Of a stretch of DNA of 19,256 bases, positions 5,895-13,703 are shown piece by piece. The DNA comes from an uncultured Clostridia bacterium (lineage in GTDB: Bacteria; Bacillota; Clostridia; Peptostreptococcales; Anaerovoracaceae), in assembly GCA_934277495.1 (NCBI GenBank), contig CAKQUI010000030.1:1-19256 (forward strand), read 5' to 3'. A program made the position numbers and the translations under genes. Every line of letters starts with the position of its first letter. Position 1 is the first letter of the stretch. Below the pieces are notes generated by a model, which was not told where the DNA came from, searched no databases, and saw only the letters and a list, made by a program, of their open reading frames with translations.

Positions 5895-7133
5895 ATGGAT
5901 AGAAATGCATTAACAGAACAGAGAAGACAAACTGTCATAGGCCTGCTTAAAGGAATGAACATCAAAAAGAGTTCCGAAGGCGGCTTTGATAAGGATGATG
6001 TGTATGAATGCATGCAGCAACTTTGTGACCTTTATGAAAAAAGCATAGAAGAACTTGAAAATACATACGAAGGTGAAATCGTTTCATTAAAGGATAAGTA
6101 TCAGAAATACGATGATAACAACGAGTTGTATATCAGTCTTATTATGGAAGCCAAGAAGAGCAGTAACGATATCATCAATCAGGCCAAGAGCGAAGTGGAG
6201 ACTATCCTGGCAGAAGGCAAGGATGCAGTCGCACAGCAGGAGCAGGCGATCGAACAGATGCGTGCCAACATGGACGCAGAGAGGACTATGCTGACTGATG
6301 AGCTCAATGCGGCAAGAGAAGCTGTGGAGGCTGAAAAAGCTGCAATGAAAGCTGAGCTGGAGGCAGAAAAAGAAAAAGTTTCTGCACTCAGAAGCAAATA
6401 CAATCAGCAGATAAATTCCATGGAGTCTGAATTCATGGAGATCAAGACGAATATTTTAAGGACAGCAGGCAAGATCGACAGCATCAAGAGCAAGCTTTCA
6501 GATGAGGGCGAGATCGCATGGAGCGTCATAGACGACAGCGACAATGTCGATTTCCCGTCAGAAGATATACAGATCGAAGAAAACATTCCTTACAACAGTG
6601 AATTTGCGACAGAACAGGATCTGGTATTCGAAACTGCACAGACAGAAGCTGAGCCTGAATCCGTACAGGAATTCGTACCTGCCGTTGAACAGGAAACACC
6701 GGTTTTCGAAAGTACACCGGCTGAAGGTATATTCGCAGATACGACAGTAGATTCCTTCGAGGAGCCTGTGCTGGAACCTGCAGAACCGGTATCAGAAGGT
6801 TTCGCACCTGTACCGGAAGATCCTGCATTCAATATGGAGTATACGGAGCAGGATGCAGAGAATGAAGCTGAGTATGAGCAGCCTGAAGAGATATCACTGG
6901 AAGATCTTATGTCAGATATACAGATAGACCTGCCTGATTTCAGTCAGCCGTCAGAAGCACCAGCTGAGACAATGGATTTCAGCCAGCCGTCAGAGCCGGA
7001 TACACTTCAGTTCGACAGCATGGTGCTGGATCAGGAACCTGTTTCAGAAGTACCGGCAGCAGACGACCAGGTAGAAGAGATCTCATTCGAAGGTCTTGAA
7101 GAACTGTTTGGTGACGACGAACAGGGCAGATAG
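5895..7133 (+). CDS. DivIVA-like coiled-coil protein with acidic disordered tail
   Basis: A 412-aa soluble protein. Residues 30-60 (GGFDKDDVYECMQQLCDLYEKSIEELE) follow the DivIVA N-terminal pattern G-(Y/F)-D-x-(D/E)-(E/D)-V leading into a coiled coil. Residues about 75-110 (YISLIMEAKKSSNDIINQAKSEVETIL) match the second DivIVA/GpsB-type coiled-coil segment. A long Ala/Glu heptad coil continues to about residue 200. Residues 210-412 are strongly acidic and Pro/Glu/Ser rich, with a repeated DFSQPSE and the related EEISLEDL and EEISFEGLEELFG, so probably disordered with short linear binding motifs. DivIVA proteins sense membrane curvature or poles and recruit cell-division or wall-synthesis partners; the long tail is unlike classical DivIVA. 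It is translationally linked to xpt, whose start is one base after its stop. Family assignment is by motif and pattern only. Confidence 0.7.
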   Translation: MDRNALTEQRRQTVIGLLKGMNIKKSSEGGFDKDDVYECMQQLCDLYEKSIEELENTYEGEIVSLKDKYQKYDDNNELYISLIMEAKKSSNDIINQAKSEVETILAEGKDAVAQQEQAIEQMRANMDAERTMLTDELNAAREAVEAEKAAMKAELEAEKEKVSALRSKYNQQINSMESEFMEIKTNILRTAGKIDSIKSKLSDEGEIAWSVIDDSDNVDFPSEDIQIEENIPYNSEFATEQDLVFETAQTEAEPESVQEFVPAVEQETPVFESTPAEGIFADTTVDSFEEPVLEPAEPVSEGFAPVPEDPAFNMEYTEQDAENEAEYEQPEEISLEDLMSDIQIDLPDFSQPSEAPAETMDFSQPSEPDTLQFDSMVLDQEPVSEVPAADDQVEEISFEGLEELFGDDEQGR

Positions 7134-7134
7134 C

Positions 7135-7707
7135 ATGGAAGCACTGAAACAGAAAATATTGAATGAAGGGACAGCTGTCGGCACAGAGATAGTAAAAGTG
7201 GACAGCTTCCTTAATCATGCCATAGATGTGGCTTTTATGGAAAAAGTCGGAGAGGAGTTCGCCAGACGTTTCAGCGGCTGCAGTATAGACAAGATACTGA
7301 CCGTTGAATCCAGCGGTATAGCTGTAGCGTGCATGGCGGCACGTTATTTCGGATATCCTCCGGTGATATTTGCCAAGAAAGCCAAACCGAACACGATGAC
7401 AGAGGATTCATATACTGCCGAAGCAAGATCCTTTACAAAAGGGACTGTTTCTGAATTCAGAGTATCACAGCGTTTTCTCGGGGAGGGAGACCGGGTACTG
7501 ATCATAGATGATTTTCTGGCAAGAGGCGGTGCAGCCGTAGCGCTGACGCAGATCGTCCGTCAGGCCGGAGCTGAAGTCGTGGGTATAGGAGCTGTTATCG
7601 AGAAGGGTTTTCAGGGCGGCAGCGACAAGCTCAGAGCAGAAGGCTACCGTGTGGAATCTCTGGCAGTGATAGACAGGATAGAAGACGGAGTGATCCGTTT
7701 CAGATAA
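7135..7707 (+). CDS. xpt: Xanthine phosphoribosyltransferase
   Basis: A 190-aa protein, the usual length for Xpt, which converts xanthine and PRPP to XMP in purine salvage. The start MEALKQKILNEGTAVG is chosen because it aligns with the Xpt N terminus and begins one base after the stop of the preceding gene (TAGCATG), indicating translational coupling. An earlier in-frame ATG at 7096 would add 13 non-conserved residues inside the previous gene. Key features are VESSGIAVACMAAR, the FAKKAKPNTM segment, and the PRPP-binding loop RVLIIDDFLARGGAA at residues 120-134. It is the second gene of the divIVA-like operon, ends at a strong terminator, and is followed by a riboswitch-controlled purine transporter. 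Confidence 0.93.
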   Translation: MEALKQKILNEGTAVGTEIVKVDSFLNHAIDVAFMEKVGEEFARRFSGCSIDKILTVESSGIAVACMAARYFGYPPVIFAKKAKPNTMTEDSYTAEARSFTKGTVSEFRVSQRFLGEGDRVLIIDDFLARGGAAVALTQIVRQAGAEVVGIGAVIEKGFQGGSDKLRAEGYRVESLAVIDRIEDGVIRFR

Positions 7708-7741
7708 TATTCAGACCACCTTGGTAATCGATAACAATAGA

Positions 7742-7787
7742 AAAGAAGCAGCAGATGCGTATTCGCCTGCTGTTTCTTTACGTTTTT
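7742..7787 (+). terminator. Terminator of the divIVA-like/xpt operon
   Basis: A 13-bp stem, 7742-7754 with 7767-7779 (AAAGAAGCAGCAG with CTGCTGTTTCTTT, one G-U pair), followed by ACGTTTTT. Confidence 0.88.
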
Positions 7788-7839
7788 GCGTTGGAAATGA
7801 TCAGCACTTTTTCCAACTTTTCAGAATCGTACATTTATG

Positions 7840-7868
7840 TTGACAATCTTCGAGCCCTTTGATATTCT
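7840..7868 (+). promoter_or_regulatory. Promoter of the purine transporter operon
   Basis: Perfect TTGACA (7840-7845), 17-base spacer, TATTCT (7863-7868). Transcription would begin near 7875, just before the riboswitch aptamer. Confidence 0.85.
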
Positions 7869-7894
7869 ATAAACATCAGAATAAAGGGATTCTT

Positions 7895-7960
7895 GCCGAT
7901 ATAAGTCCGGATTAACGGCCCGGACGTTTCTACCGTGATGCCTTATTCACGACTATTGGC
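7895..7960 (+). promoter_or_regulatory. Purine riboswitch aptamer, guanine/hypoxanthine type
   Basis: Three-way junction. P1 is GCCGATA (7895-7901) with TATTGGC (7954-7960). P2 is GTCCGG with CCGGAC around a loop containing TTAACGG. P3 is GTGA with TCAC around TGCCTTA. The loops carry the GG and CC needed for the loop-loop contact. Junction J2/3 is the canonical GTTTCTACC. J3/1 reads GACTAT, with C at the position (C74) that selects guanine-type ligands; adenine switches have T. A terminator and a BMP-type nucleoside-binding lipoprotein gene follow, as expected for this class. Confidence 0.92.
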
Positions 7961-8038
7961 TGTGCGAAATTCTGCTGAGACATTCGCAGGCATTTCAGAT
8001 CGACACAAGGCATTACAGGAGTAGGTATGTACCGGCAG

Positions 8039-8066
8039 ACAGGCTTAAGGCCTGTTTATTTTGTTT
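8039..8066 (+). terminator. Riboswitch expression platform terminator
   Basis: ACAGGC (8039-8044) pairs with GCCTGT (8050-8055), followed by TTATTTTGTTT. It lies between the aptamer and the first gene, so ligand-dependent transcription attenuation is the likely mechanism. GCAGGC at 7986-7991 could pair with 8050-8055 as a competing antiterminator; it can itself be held in a hairpin by TGCGAA (7963-7968) next to P1. That switching path is an inference. Confidence 0.78.
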
Positions 8067-8125
8067 CCCGAAAAAGTCAATCATTATATTTGTATTTGCT
8101 ATCAGAATGCAGGAGGAGAACACAA

Positions 8126-9385
8126 ATGAAAAAAATTATTTCTGTGGCACTGGCGCTGGTGATGGTACTGGGTATGGCAGTATCTTTCTCAGGATGCGGC
8201 GGCTCGGACAGCGGTTCATCAGACATCAAGATCGGTGCGATAATGCTGGGTGATGAAAACGAAGGATACACATATGCCCATATCGATGGTATCAAGAAGG
8301 CTGCCAAAGCATGCGGCATTTCAGAAGACCAGATAATCTGGAAGTATTCCATCGGTGAAGACGAAGCGTGTCTCGATGCTGCCAAGGATCTGGCAGACCA
8401 GGGATGTACTGCAGTTTTCTCGAACAGCTACGGTCATCAGTCATACATGAAAGATGCAGCTGAACAGTACTCTGATGTGACTTTCGTTGCAGCTACAGGA
8501 GATACAGCAGCATCATCAGGACTCGATAACTTCAAGAATGCATTCACCAACGTATTCGAATCAAGATACGTTTCAGGTGTTGTAGCAGGCATGAAGGTCA
8601 AGGAACTTGCTGACTCAGGCAAACTCACTGACAAGAACAAGAAAGACGGCAAAGTAAAGATCGGATATGTAGGCGCTTATCCGTACGCAGAAGTAGTTTC
8701 AGGATACACTGCTTTCTTCCAGGGCATCAAATCAGTATATGAAGATGTTACTATGGATGTACAGTACACCAACTCATGGTTCGACATCACTGCAGAAGGC
8801 GAAGCTGCCAACGCACTCATGTCAAAGGGATGCGTCATCATAGGACAGCATGCTGACTCAACAGGCGCTCCTGCAGCAGTAGAAGCAGCTCAGAAAAAGG
8901 GCACTGTGGCATACTCTGTAGGATACAACATCGATATGCTCAGCGTAGCTCCTGATGCAGCTCTCACATCAGCTACCAACGTGTGGGAAGTTTACTATGA
9001 ATATGCATTCAGATGCCTGCTGGACGGCAAGGATATAGATACAGACTGGTCAAAGGGATATGCTGAAGGCGCAGTTGCCATCACAGATCTCGGCGATGCA
9101 TGTGCAAAGGGAACAAAAGAAGCTGTAGACAAGGCTGTTGAAGGTATCAAAGACGGCTCAGTCAAAGTATTCGATGTTTCCAAATTCACTGTAGCCAAGG
9201 GTGATTTCTACAAGGTGGACGGAGACGGACATCTGACATCATGCAAGGCTCTGGATACAGATGGAGATTTCAAACCGGACAAGGAAGAGGCTGTCAAGGA
9301 CGGCGCATTCCAGGAATCGAAGTTCAGATCAGCTCCTTACTTCCAGCTCAGGATAGATGGAATAAACGAACTGAACGCAAAATAA
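8126..9385 (+). CDS. nupN: BMP-family nucleoside-binding lipoprotein of an ABC importer
   Basis: The start at 8126 is set by AGGAGGAG a few bases upstream and by the lipoprotein signal MKKIISVALALVMVLGMAV with lipobox FSGC (Cys24). The in-frame ATG at 8027 is rejected because it precedes the riboswitch terminator. The product is 419 aa. The mature protein follows the BMP (basic membrane protein / PnrA / NupN) fold: DIKIGAIMLGDENEGYTYAHIDGIKKA, later FKNAFTNVFESRYVSGVVAG, GYVGAYPYAEVVSGYTAFFQG, and GQHADSTGAPAAVE, the conserved ligand-side motif. It binds nucleosides outside the cell and delivers them to the permease encoded downstream. It is the first gene behind the guanine-type riboswitch. 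A stem-loop at 9404-9427 separates it from the ATPase gene, which could let this protein be made in excess, as is common for binding proteins. Confidence 0.92.
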   Translation: MKKIISVALALVMVLGMAVSFSGCGGSDSGSSDIKIGAIMLGDENEGYTYAHIDGIKKAAKACGISEDQIIWKYSIGEDEACLDAAKDLADQGCTAVFSNSYGHQSYMKDAAEQYSDVTFVAATGDTAASSGLDNFKNAFTNVFESRYVSGVVAGMKVKELADSGKLTDKNKKDGKVKIGYVGAYPYAEVVSGYTAFFQGIKSVYEDVTMDVQYTNSWFDITAEGEAANALMSKGCVIIGQHADSTGAPAAVEAAQKKGTVAYSVGYNIDMLSVAPDAALTSATNVWEVYYEYAFRCLLDGKDIDTDWSKGYAEGAVAITDLGDACAKGTKEAVDKAVEGIKDGSVKVFDVSKFTVAKGDFYKVDGDGHLTSCKALDTDGDFKPDKEEAVKDGAFQESKFRSAPYFQLRIDGINELNAK

Positions 9386-9403
9386 GAGTTTGCAGATATC
9401 TAC

Positions 9404-9427
9404 AGGCGGAGCCGTCAGGTTCCGCCT
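9404..9427 (+). terminator. Intercistronic stem-loop, likely partial terminator
   Basis: AGGCGGA (9404-9410) pairs with TCCGCCT (9421-9427) around a ten-base loop, followed by TAACTGTTTT. The imperfect T tract and its position between binding-protein and ATPase genes suggest attenuation or message stabilisation rather than a full stop. Confidence 0.6.
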
Positions 9428-9481
9428 TAACTGTTTTAACGTAATAAGGATAAGGTAAAGTCATAGTTGTGGAGGTTTGCT

Positions 9482-11029
9482 TTGCAGGAATACAAGAATG
9501 CTATAGAACTTGTGAACATAACGAAACGTTTCGGCGAAGTCGTTGCAAACAACAGTGTCAGTCTCAGCGTCAGGAAAGGCGAGATACTTTCTCTGCTGGG
9601 AGAGAACGGCAGCGGCAAGACGACGCTTATGAACATGCTTTCGGGGATATATTTCCCTGATGAGGGGCAGATAATCGTCGACGGCAGAGAAGTGATGATA
9701 AAGTCTCCCCAGGATGCGTATGATCTGGGGATAGGTATGATACATCAGCATTTCAAACTCGTGGATGTTTTTACAGCAGCAGAGAACATAATCCTGGGTA
9801 TACCGGGAAAAGCTGTCATAAACCGCAGGGAAGTGAAGGATGATATCCGGAAACTCACGGACAGATACGGATTCGAGATCGATCTGGACAAAAAAATATA
9901 CGAGATGTCTGTTTCAGAAAAGCAGACCGTGGAAATCGTGAAGATGCTGTACAGAGGCGCCAGCGTCCTGATACTGGACGAGCCTACGGCAGTACTGACG
10001 CCCCAGGAGACGGACAGGCTTTTCGACGTACTGAGGAACATGAGGAACGACGGCAAGGCAGTCATCATCATAACACACAAGCTCAACGAAGTGCTTGAGC
10101 TTTCCGACAGGGTATCAGTGCTGAGAAAGGGTGAGTATGCAGGCACAGTAGACACGAAGGACGCCACGGAGCTTTCTTTGACTGAGATGATGGTTGGTGA
10201 AAAAGTCAGCCTGAATATAGACAGAAAGGAACCTGCAGACCGTAAGAAACTGGTGGACATAAAGGGTCTGACATGTCTCAACAAGGATGGCATCAGGGCT
10301 CTGGATGATGTCAGCTTCGAGATATACGGAGGCGAGATCCTCGGTATCGCAGGTATCGCAGGTTCAGGCCAGAAGGAGCTGCTGGAATCCATCGCCGGAC
10401 TTCAGAAGGCAGAAGACGGCAGCAGCATAATGTACAAGGCCATCGACGATAACGCTCCGATAGAGCTTATCGGCAAGGACGTGAACCAGATAAAGAATCT
10501 CGGTATTTCGCTGGCTTTCGTGCCTGAGGACAGGCTGGGCATGGGACTTGTAGGCAACATGGGTATGATCGGGAACATGATGCTCAGAAGCTACCAGGAC
10601 GGAAAGTCTTTCTTTACAGAACAGAAAAAACCTGCGGAGCTGGCCGAGAACATCAAGGACAGGCTGAATGTCATGACGCCGAGCGTCAACACTCCGGTCA
10701 GGAAACTTTCCGGCGGCAATGTCCAGAAGGTGCTGGTGGGCAGAGAGATATCGCTGAAGCCGAGAGTGCTGATGACAGCATATGCAGTGCGAGGTCTTGA
10801 CATCAATACATCTTACACTATTTACAATATACTGAGTGAAGAAAAGGAGAAGGGAGTCGGAGTAGTCTATGTCGGCGAAGACCTGGACGTGCTCCTTGAA
10901 CTCTGCGACAGGATACTGGTGCTCTGCGGAGGCAGAGTGAGCGGTATCGTCGATGCGAGAAAGACAACAAAAGAAGAAGTCGGTCTTCTTATGACGAAAT
11001 ACAGAGGGGAGGACAGCAAGGATGAGTAA
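9482..11029 (+). CDS. nupO: Nucleoside ABC importer ATPase, two fused NBDs
   Basis: No ATG lies near the start. TTG at 9482 is chosen because GGAGG (9471-9475) stands six bases before it; a TTG at 9467 would overlap that site. The product is 515 aa. The first NBD has Walker A GENGSGKTT (residues about 40-48), a Q loop in GMIHQHFKL, an unusual signature SVSEKQTVEI in place of SGGQ, and Walker B VLILDEPTAVLTPQE. The second NBD has the degenerate Walker A AGIAGSGQKEL, a normal LSGGNVQK signature, and a Walker B in which the catalytic Asp-Glu are replaced (VLMTAYAVRGLDIN). One competent and one degenerate site is typical of the ribose/nucleoside group of ABC ATPases. Its stop overlaps the first permease start by 8 bases. 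It powers nucleoside uptake on the inner face of the membrane. Confidence 0.93.
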   Translation: MQEYKNAIELVNITKRFGEVVANNSVSLSVRKGEILSLLGENGSGKTTLMNMLSGIYFPDEGQIIVDGREVMIKSPQDAYDLGIGMIHQHFKLVDVFTAAENIILGIPGKAVINRREVKDDIRKLTDRYGFEIDLDKKIYEMSVSEKQTVEIVKMLYRGASVLILDEPTAVLTPQETDRLFDVLRNMRNDGKAVIIITHKLNEVLELSDRVSVLRKGEYAGTVDTKDATELSLTEMMVGEKVSLNIDRKEPADRKKLVDIKGLTCLNKDGIRALDDVSFEIYGGEILGIAGIAGSGQKELLESIAGLQKAEDGSSIMYKAIDDNAPIELIGKDVNQIKNLGISLAFVPEDRLGMGLVGNMGMIGNMMLRSYQDGKSFFTEQKKPAELAENIKDRLNVMTPSVNTPVRKLSGGNVQKVLVGREISLKPRVLMTAYAVRGLDINTSYTIYNILSEEKEKGVGVVYVGEDLDVLLELCDRILVLCGGRVSGIVDARKTTKEEVGLLMTKYRGEDSKDE

Positions 11030-12128
11030 TAAAATGCATGAACAGAAAGAACCCTTTGTGAGAATAACCAGGCGAGGCGCCATCACCCGCAGACAGTCCT
11101 GGACCGTGAGAGCGGTGGCTATACTGCTGGCCCTGATAGTGTGCGGTTTTGTTATCATGGCCATTGTCCATATGAATCCTGTTGACGTCTATGTTGCGAT
11201 GTTCCAGGGATCCTTCGGGACAGGCAGAAGACTCTGGATAACGCTCAGAGATATGTCGCTGCTGCTTCTGGTAGGCGTGGCGCTGGCTCCGGCATTCAAA
11301 ATGAAATTCTGGAATCTCGGCGGTGAAGGACAGCTGCTGATGGGCGGCGTGGCGACTGCAGCATGTATGCTTTACATGACGGATCTGCCGGCACCGCTGC
11401 TTTTCATAGTTATGTTCATAACAAGTGCGGCAGCAGGTGCAGTGTGGGGACTGATACCGGCCTTTTTCAAGGCGAAGTTCAACACCAACGAAGTACTGTT
11501 CACACTGATGATGAACTATGTGGCTATACAGATAACAGCTTTCTTTGTTGCAAAGTGGGAGAACCCTTACGGTTCCAATACTGTAGGCATCATCAACGCA
11601 GCAGGCAAGCAGGGGTGGATGCCTGAGATAACAGGTGCTGAGCCGCTGATAACGATAATCATAGTTCTGATCATCGCAGTTGCAATGTATGTGTATCTGG
11701 ACAGGAGCAAGCAGGGCTATGAGATAACTGTAGTGGGTGATTCGGAGAACACCGCCAGATACGCCGGTATAGATGTGAAAAAAGTCATAATCCGTACCAT
11801 GCTGATATCGGGAGCCATCTGCGGTATAACAGGATCGCTGTGTGTCAGTGCATCCAGTCATACTATATCTACAGCCATAGGCGACGGCAGAGGCTTCACT
11901 GCCATCATAGTGGCGTGGCTTGCAAAGTTCAACACTGTAAGCATGATAGCGATATCGCTGCTGCTGGTTTTCCTTGACAACGGAGCAGTGGAGATAGCAA
12001 CGAGGTTCGGACTCAACGATTATGCATCGAAGATGATAACAGGAATAATACTTTTCTTCATCCTCGGATGTGAATTTTTCATAAACTACAAGTTATCGTT
12101 CCGTGGAAAGAAAGAGAAGGAGGACTAA
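11022..12128 (+). CDS. nupP: Nucleoside ABC importer permease 1
   Basis: A 368-aa membrane protein of the BPD_transp_2 type. A basic cytoplasmic N terminus (RITRRGAITRRQ) is followed by about eight to ten hydrophobic helices. The family motif FWNLGGEGQLLMGG lies after the second helix, and the conserved loop GYEITVVGDSENTARYAGI precedes the last helices. The ATG overlaps the end of the ATPase gene (ATGAGTAA), implying translational coupling, with GGGGAGG upstream. It forms a heterodimeric channel with the permease encoded three bases downstream. Confidence 0.92.
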   Translation: MSNKMHEQKEPFVRITRRGAITRRQSWTVRAVAILLALIVCGFVIMAIVHMNPVDVYVAMFQGSFGTGRRLWITLRDMSLLLLVGVALAPAFKMKFWNLGGEGQLLMGGVATAACMLYMTDLPAPLLFIVMFITSAAAGAVWGLIPAFFKAKFNTNEVLFTLMMNYVAIQITAFFVAKWENPYGSNTVGIINAAGKQGWMPEITGAEPLITIIIVLIIAVAMYVYLDRSKQGYEITVVGDSENTARYAGIDVKKVIIRTMLISGAICGITGSLCVSASSHTISTAIGDGRGFTAIIVAWLAKFNTVSMIAISLLLVFLDNGAVEIATRFGLNDYASKMITGIILFFILGCEFFINYKLSFRGKKEKED

Positions 12129-12131
12129 GGG

Positions 12132-13115
12132 ATGGATTCGATCGTATCATTACTGAATGCGGCAGTCGTTTTCGGTACAGTCATCATGTTCGGTGCGCTG
12201 GGCGAGACTGTTGCTGAAAAATCAGGAAGTCTGAATCTCGGCGTTCCGGGTCTGATGTATCTGGGTGGCATCGCAGGTCTGACAGGGACTTTCTTTTATG
12301 AAACGAATGTAGCGGAGCCGAACAAGGCGGTCTGTGTCATCATTGCGATAGTATGCTGTTTTGCAGCGTCTTTCCTGGGCGGGCTGATATACAGTCTGCT
12401 GACGATAACGCTGAGAGCGAACCAGAACGTCACAGGTCTGACGCTGACGATATTCGGTTCAGGCGTTGCGAACTTTTTTGGCGGTTCCCTCAACAAGCTG
12501 GCAGGCGGTATCGGACAGATATCCGTAGCCACTACAAGCGAAGCTTTCAGAGCCAACATACATGCGCTCAGCAGCCTGGGTGCTTTCGGAAAGATATTTT
12601 TCAGCTACGGATTCATGGTGTATCTGGCAGTGGTGCTGGCGATACTCCTTTCCTGGTATATGAACAGGACGAGACAGGGACTGTCGCTACGCTCCGTGGG
12701 GGAAAATCCTGCAGCGGCCGATGCAGCTGGCATCAGAGTCATAAAATACAAATATCTTGCTACATGTTTCGGAGGCGGTATCTCAGGCCTCGGCGGACTT
12801 TTCTATGTCATGGACTACACCAAGGGCACATGGGCCAACGACGGCACGATAGAAGCCCTCGGATGGCTGGCTGTTGCGCTTGTTATCTTTGCTACATGGA
12901 AACCGCTTAACAACATATGGGGTTCATATTTGTTTGGTATACTGTATTGGGCATACTTCTACATCGGCGGTCTCACAAGGAGCTCCCAGGAGCTTTTCAA
13001 GATGCTGCCGTATGTGGTGACGATAGTTGTGCTCATAGTTATAAGCATGAGAAAGAAAAAGGAAAACCAGCCGCCTGCGGCTCTGGGACTTTCATATTTC
13101 AGAGAGGACAGGTAG
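12132..13115 (+). CDS. nupQ: Nucleoside ABC importer permease 2
   Basis: A 327-aa membrane protein of the same BPD_transp_2 family, starting three bases after the stop of permease 1 with AAGGAGGAC upstream. Family features include GALGETVAEKSGSLNLGVPGLMYLGGI near the N terminus, TLRANQNVTGLTLTIFGSG, and the cytoplasmic loop GLSLRSVGENPAAADAAGI, the counterpart of the similar loop in permease 1. About nine hydrophobic segments end in a basic tail. It completes the binding-protein/ATPase/two-permease set of the NupNOPQ type. Confidence 0.92.
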   Translation: MDSIVSLLNAAVVFGTVIMFGALGETVAEKSGSLNLGVPGLMYLGGIAGLTGTFFYETNVAEPNKAVCVIIAIVCCFAASFLGGLIYSLLTITLRANQNVTGLTLTIFGSGVANFFGGSLNKLAGGIGQISVATTSEAFRANIHALSSLGAFGKIFFSYGFMVYLAVVLAILLSWYMNRTRQGLSLRSVGENPAAADAAGIRVIKYKYLATCFGGGISGLGGLFYVMDYTKGTWANDGTIEALGWLAVALVIFATWKPLNNIWGSYLFGILYWAYFYIGGLTRSSQELFKMLPYVVTIVVLIVISMRKKKENQPPAALGLSYFREDR

Positions 13116-13151
13116 TTTGATACAGGGGTTTTCCGGACAGGAGAGAAGACT

Positions 13152-13697
13152 ATGGTAAATGTATATCTGGCGGAAGGCTTCGAAGAGATCGAAGCGCTGA
13201 CTATAGTAGACCTGCTCAGGAGAGCAGGCATCAGCGTGCAGACTGTTTCCACAGGCAGCGGACTGAAAGTCACAGGCACCCATGGTGTGACAGTGGAGGC
13301 TGATGTGATTTTTGATGAAGCCGATAACGACAGCTGTGAGATGCTGGTACTTCCGGGAGGACTTCCGGGAGCTGACAACCTGGGAGCCCACAAGGGTCTG
13401 ACAGACGCTTTGAAAAAGGCTGCAGCATCAGGAAGGAAAGTAGCTGCGATATGTGCAGCGCCTATGGTGCTGGGAGACTGCGGTATCCTGGAAGGCAAGA
13501 AAGCAACGATATATCCGGGAATGGAAGACCGCCTCACCGGGGCAGAACCACAGAGCGATGGAGCAGTTGCAGACGGCAATGTCATAACAGGCAAAGGTCC
13601 TGCATTTGCAATGGAATTCGCACTGGCGCTGATAACGGATCTTTCCGGCAGTGAAAAAGCAGGCGAAGTGGCAGGCGGACTGCTTTACAGAGGTTGA
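13152..13697 (+). CDS. DJ-1/PfpI family protein
   Basis: A 181-aa cytoplasmic protein with the DJ-1/YajL layout: VYLAEGFEEIEALTIVDLLRRAGI at the N terminus, LVLPGGLPGADNL, and the nucleophile elbow AAICAAPMVL. The reactive Cys101 and acidic partner Glu14 match the Cys106/Glu18 pair of human DJ-1. The length and the VITGKGPAFAMEFAL end are typical of the DJ-1 subfamily rather than glutamine amidotransferases. Members have been linked to oxidative-stress protection and repair of glyoxal-type damage. AGGAGAG precedes the start, and the gene begins 36 bases after permease 2 with no terminator between, so it is probably under the purine riboswitch. Confidence 0.9.
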   Translation: MVNVYLAEGFEEIEALTIVDLLRRAGISVQTVSTGSGLKVTGTHGVTVEADVIFDEADNDSCEMLVLPGGLPGADNLGAHKGLTDALKKAAASGRKVAAICAAPMVLGDCGILEGKKATIYPGMEDRLTGAEPQSDGAVADGNVITGKGPAFAMEFALALITDLSGSEKAGEVAGGLLYRG

Positions 13698-13703
13698 GGC
13701 ATC

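Noticed and set aside
8027-8125. Upstream in-frame start extending the BMP lipoprotein by 33 residues
   Set aside because: It would place the riboswitch terminator inside the coding region and hide the lipoprotein signal; AGGAGGAG directly precedes the start at 8126.
10989-11861. Minus-strand 290-codon open frame
   Set aside because: Antisense to a well-supported permease gene and rich in His, Cys and Tyr, as expected from reading the opposite strand of a membrane protein.
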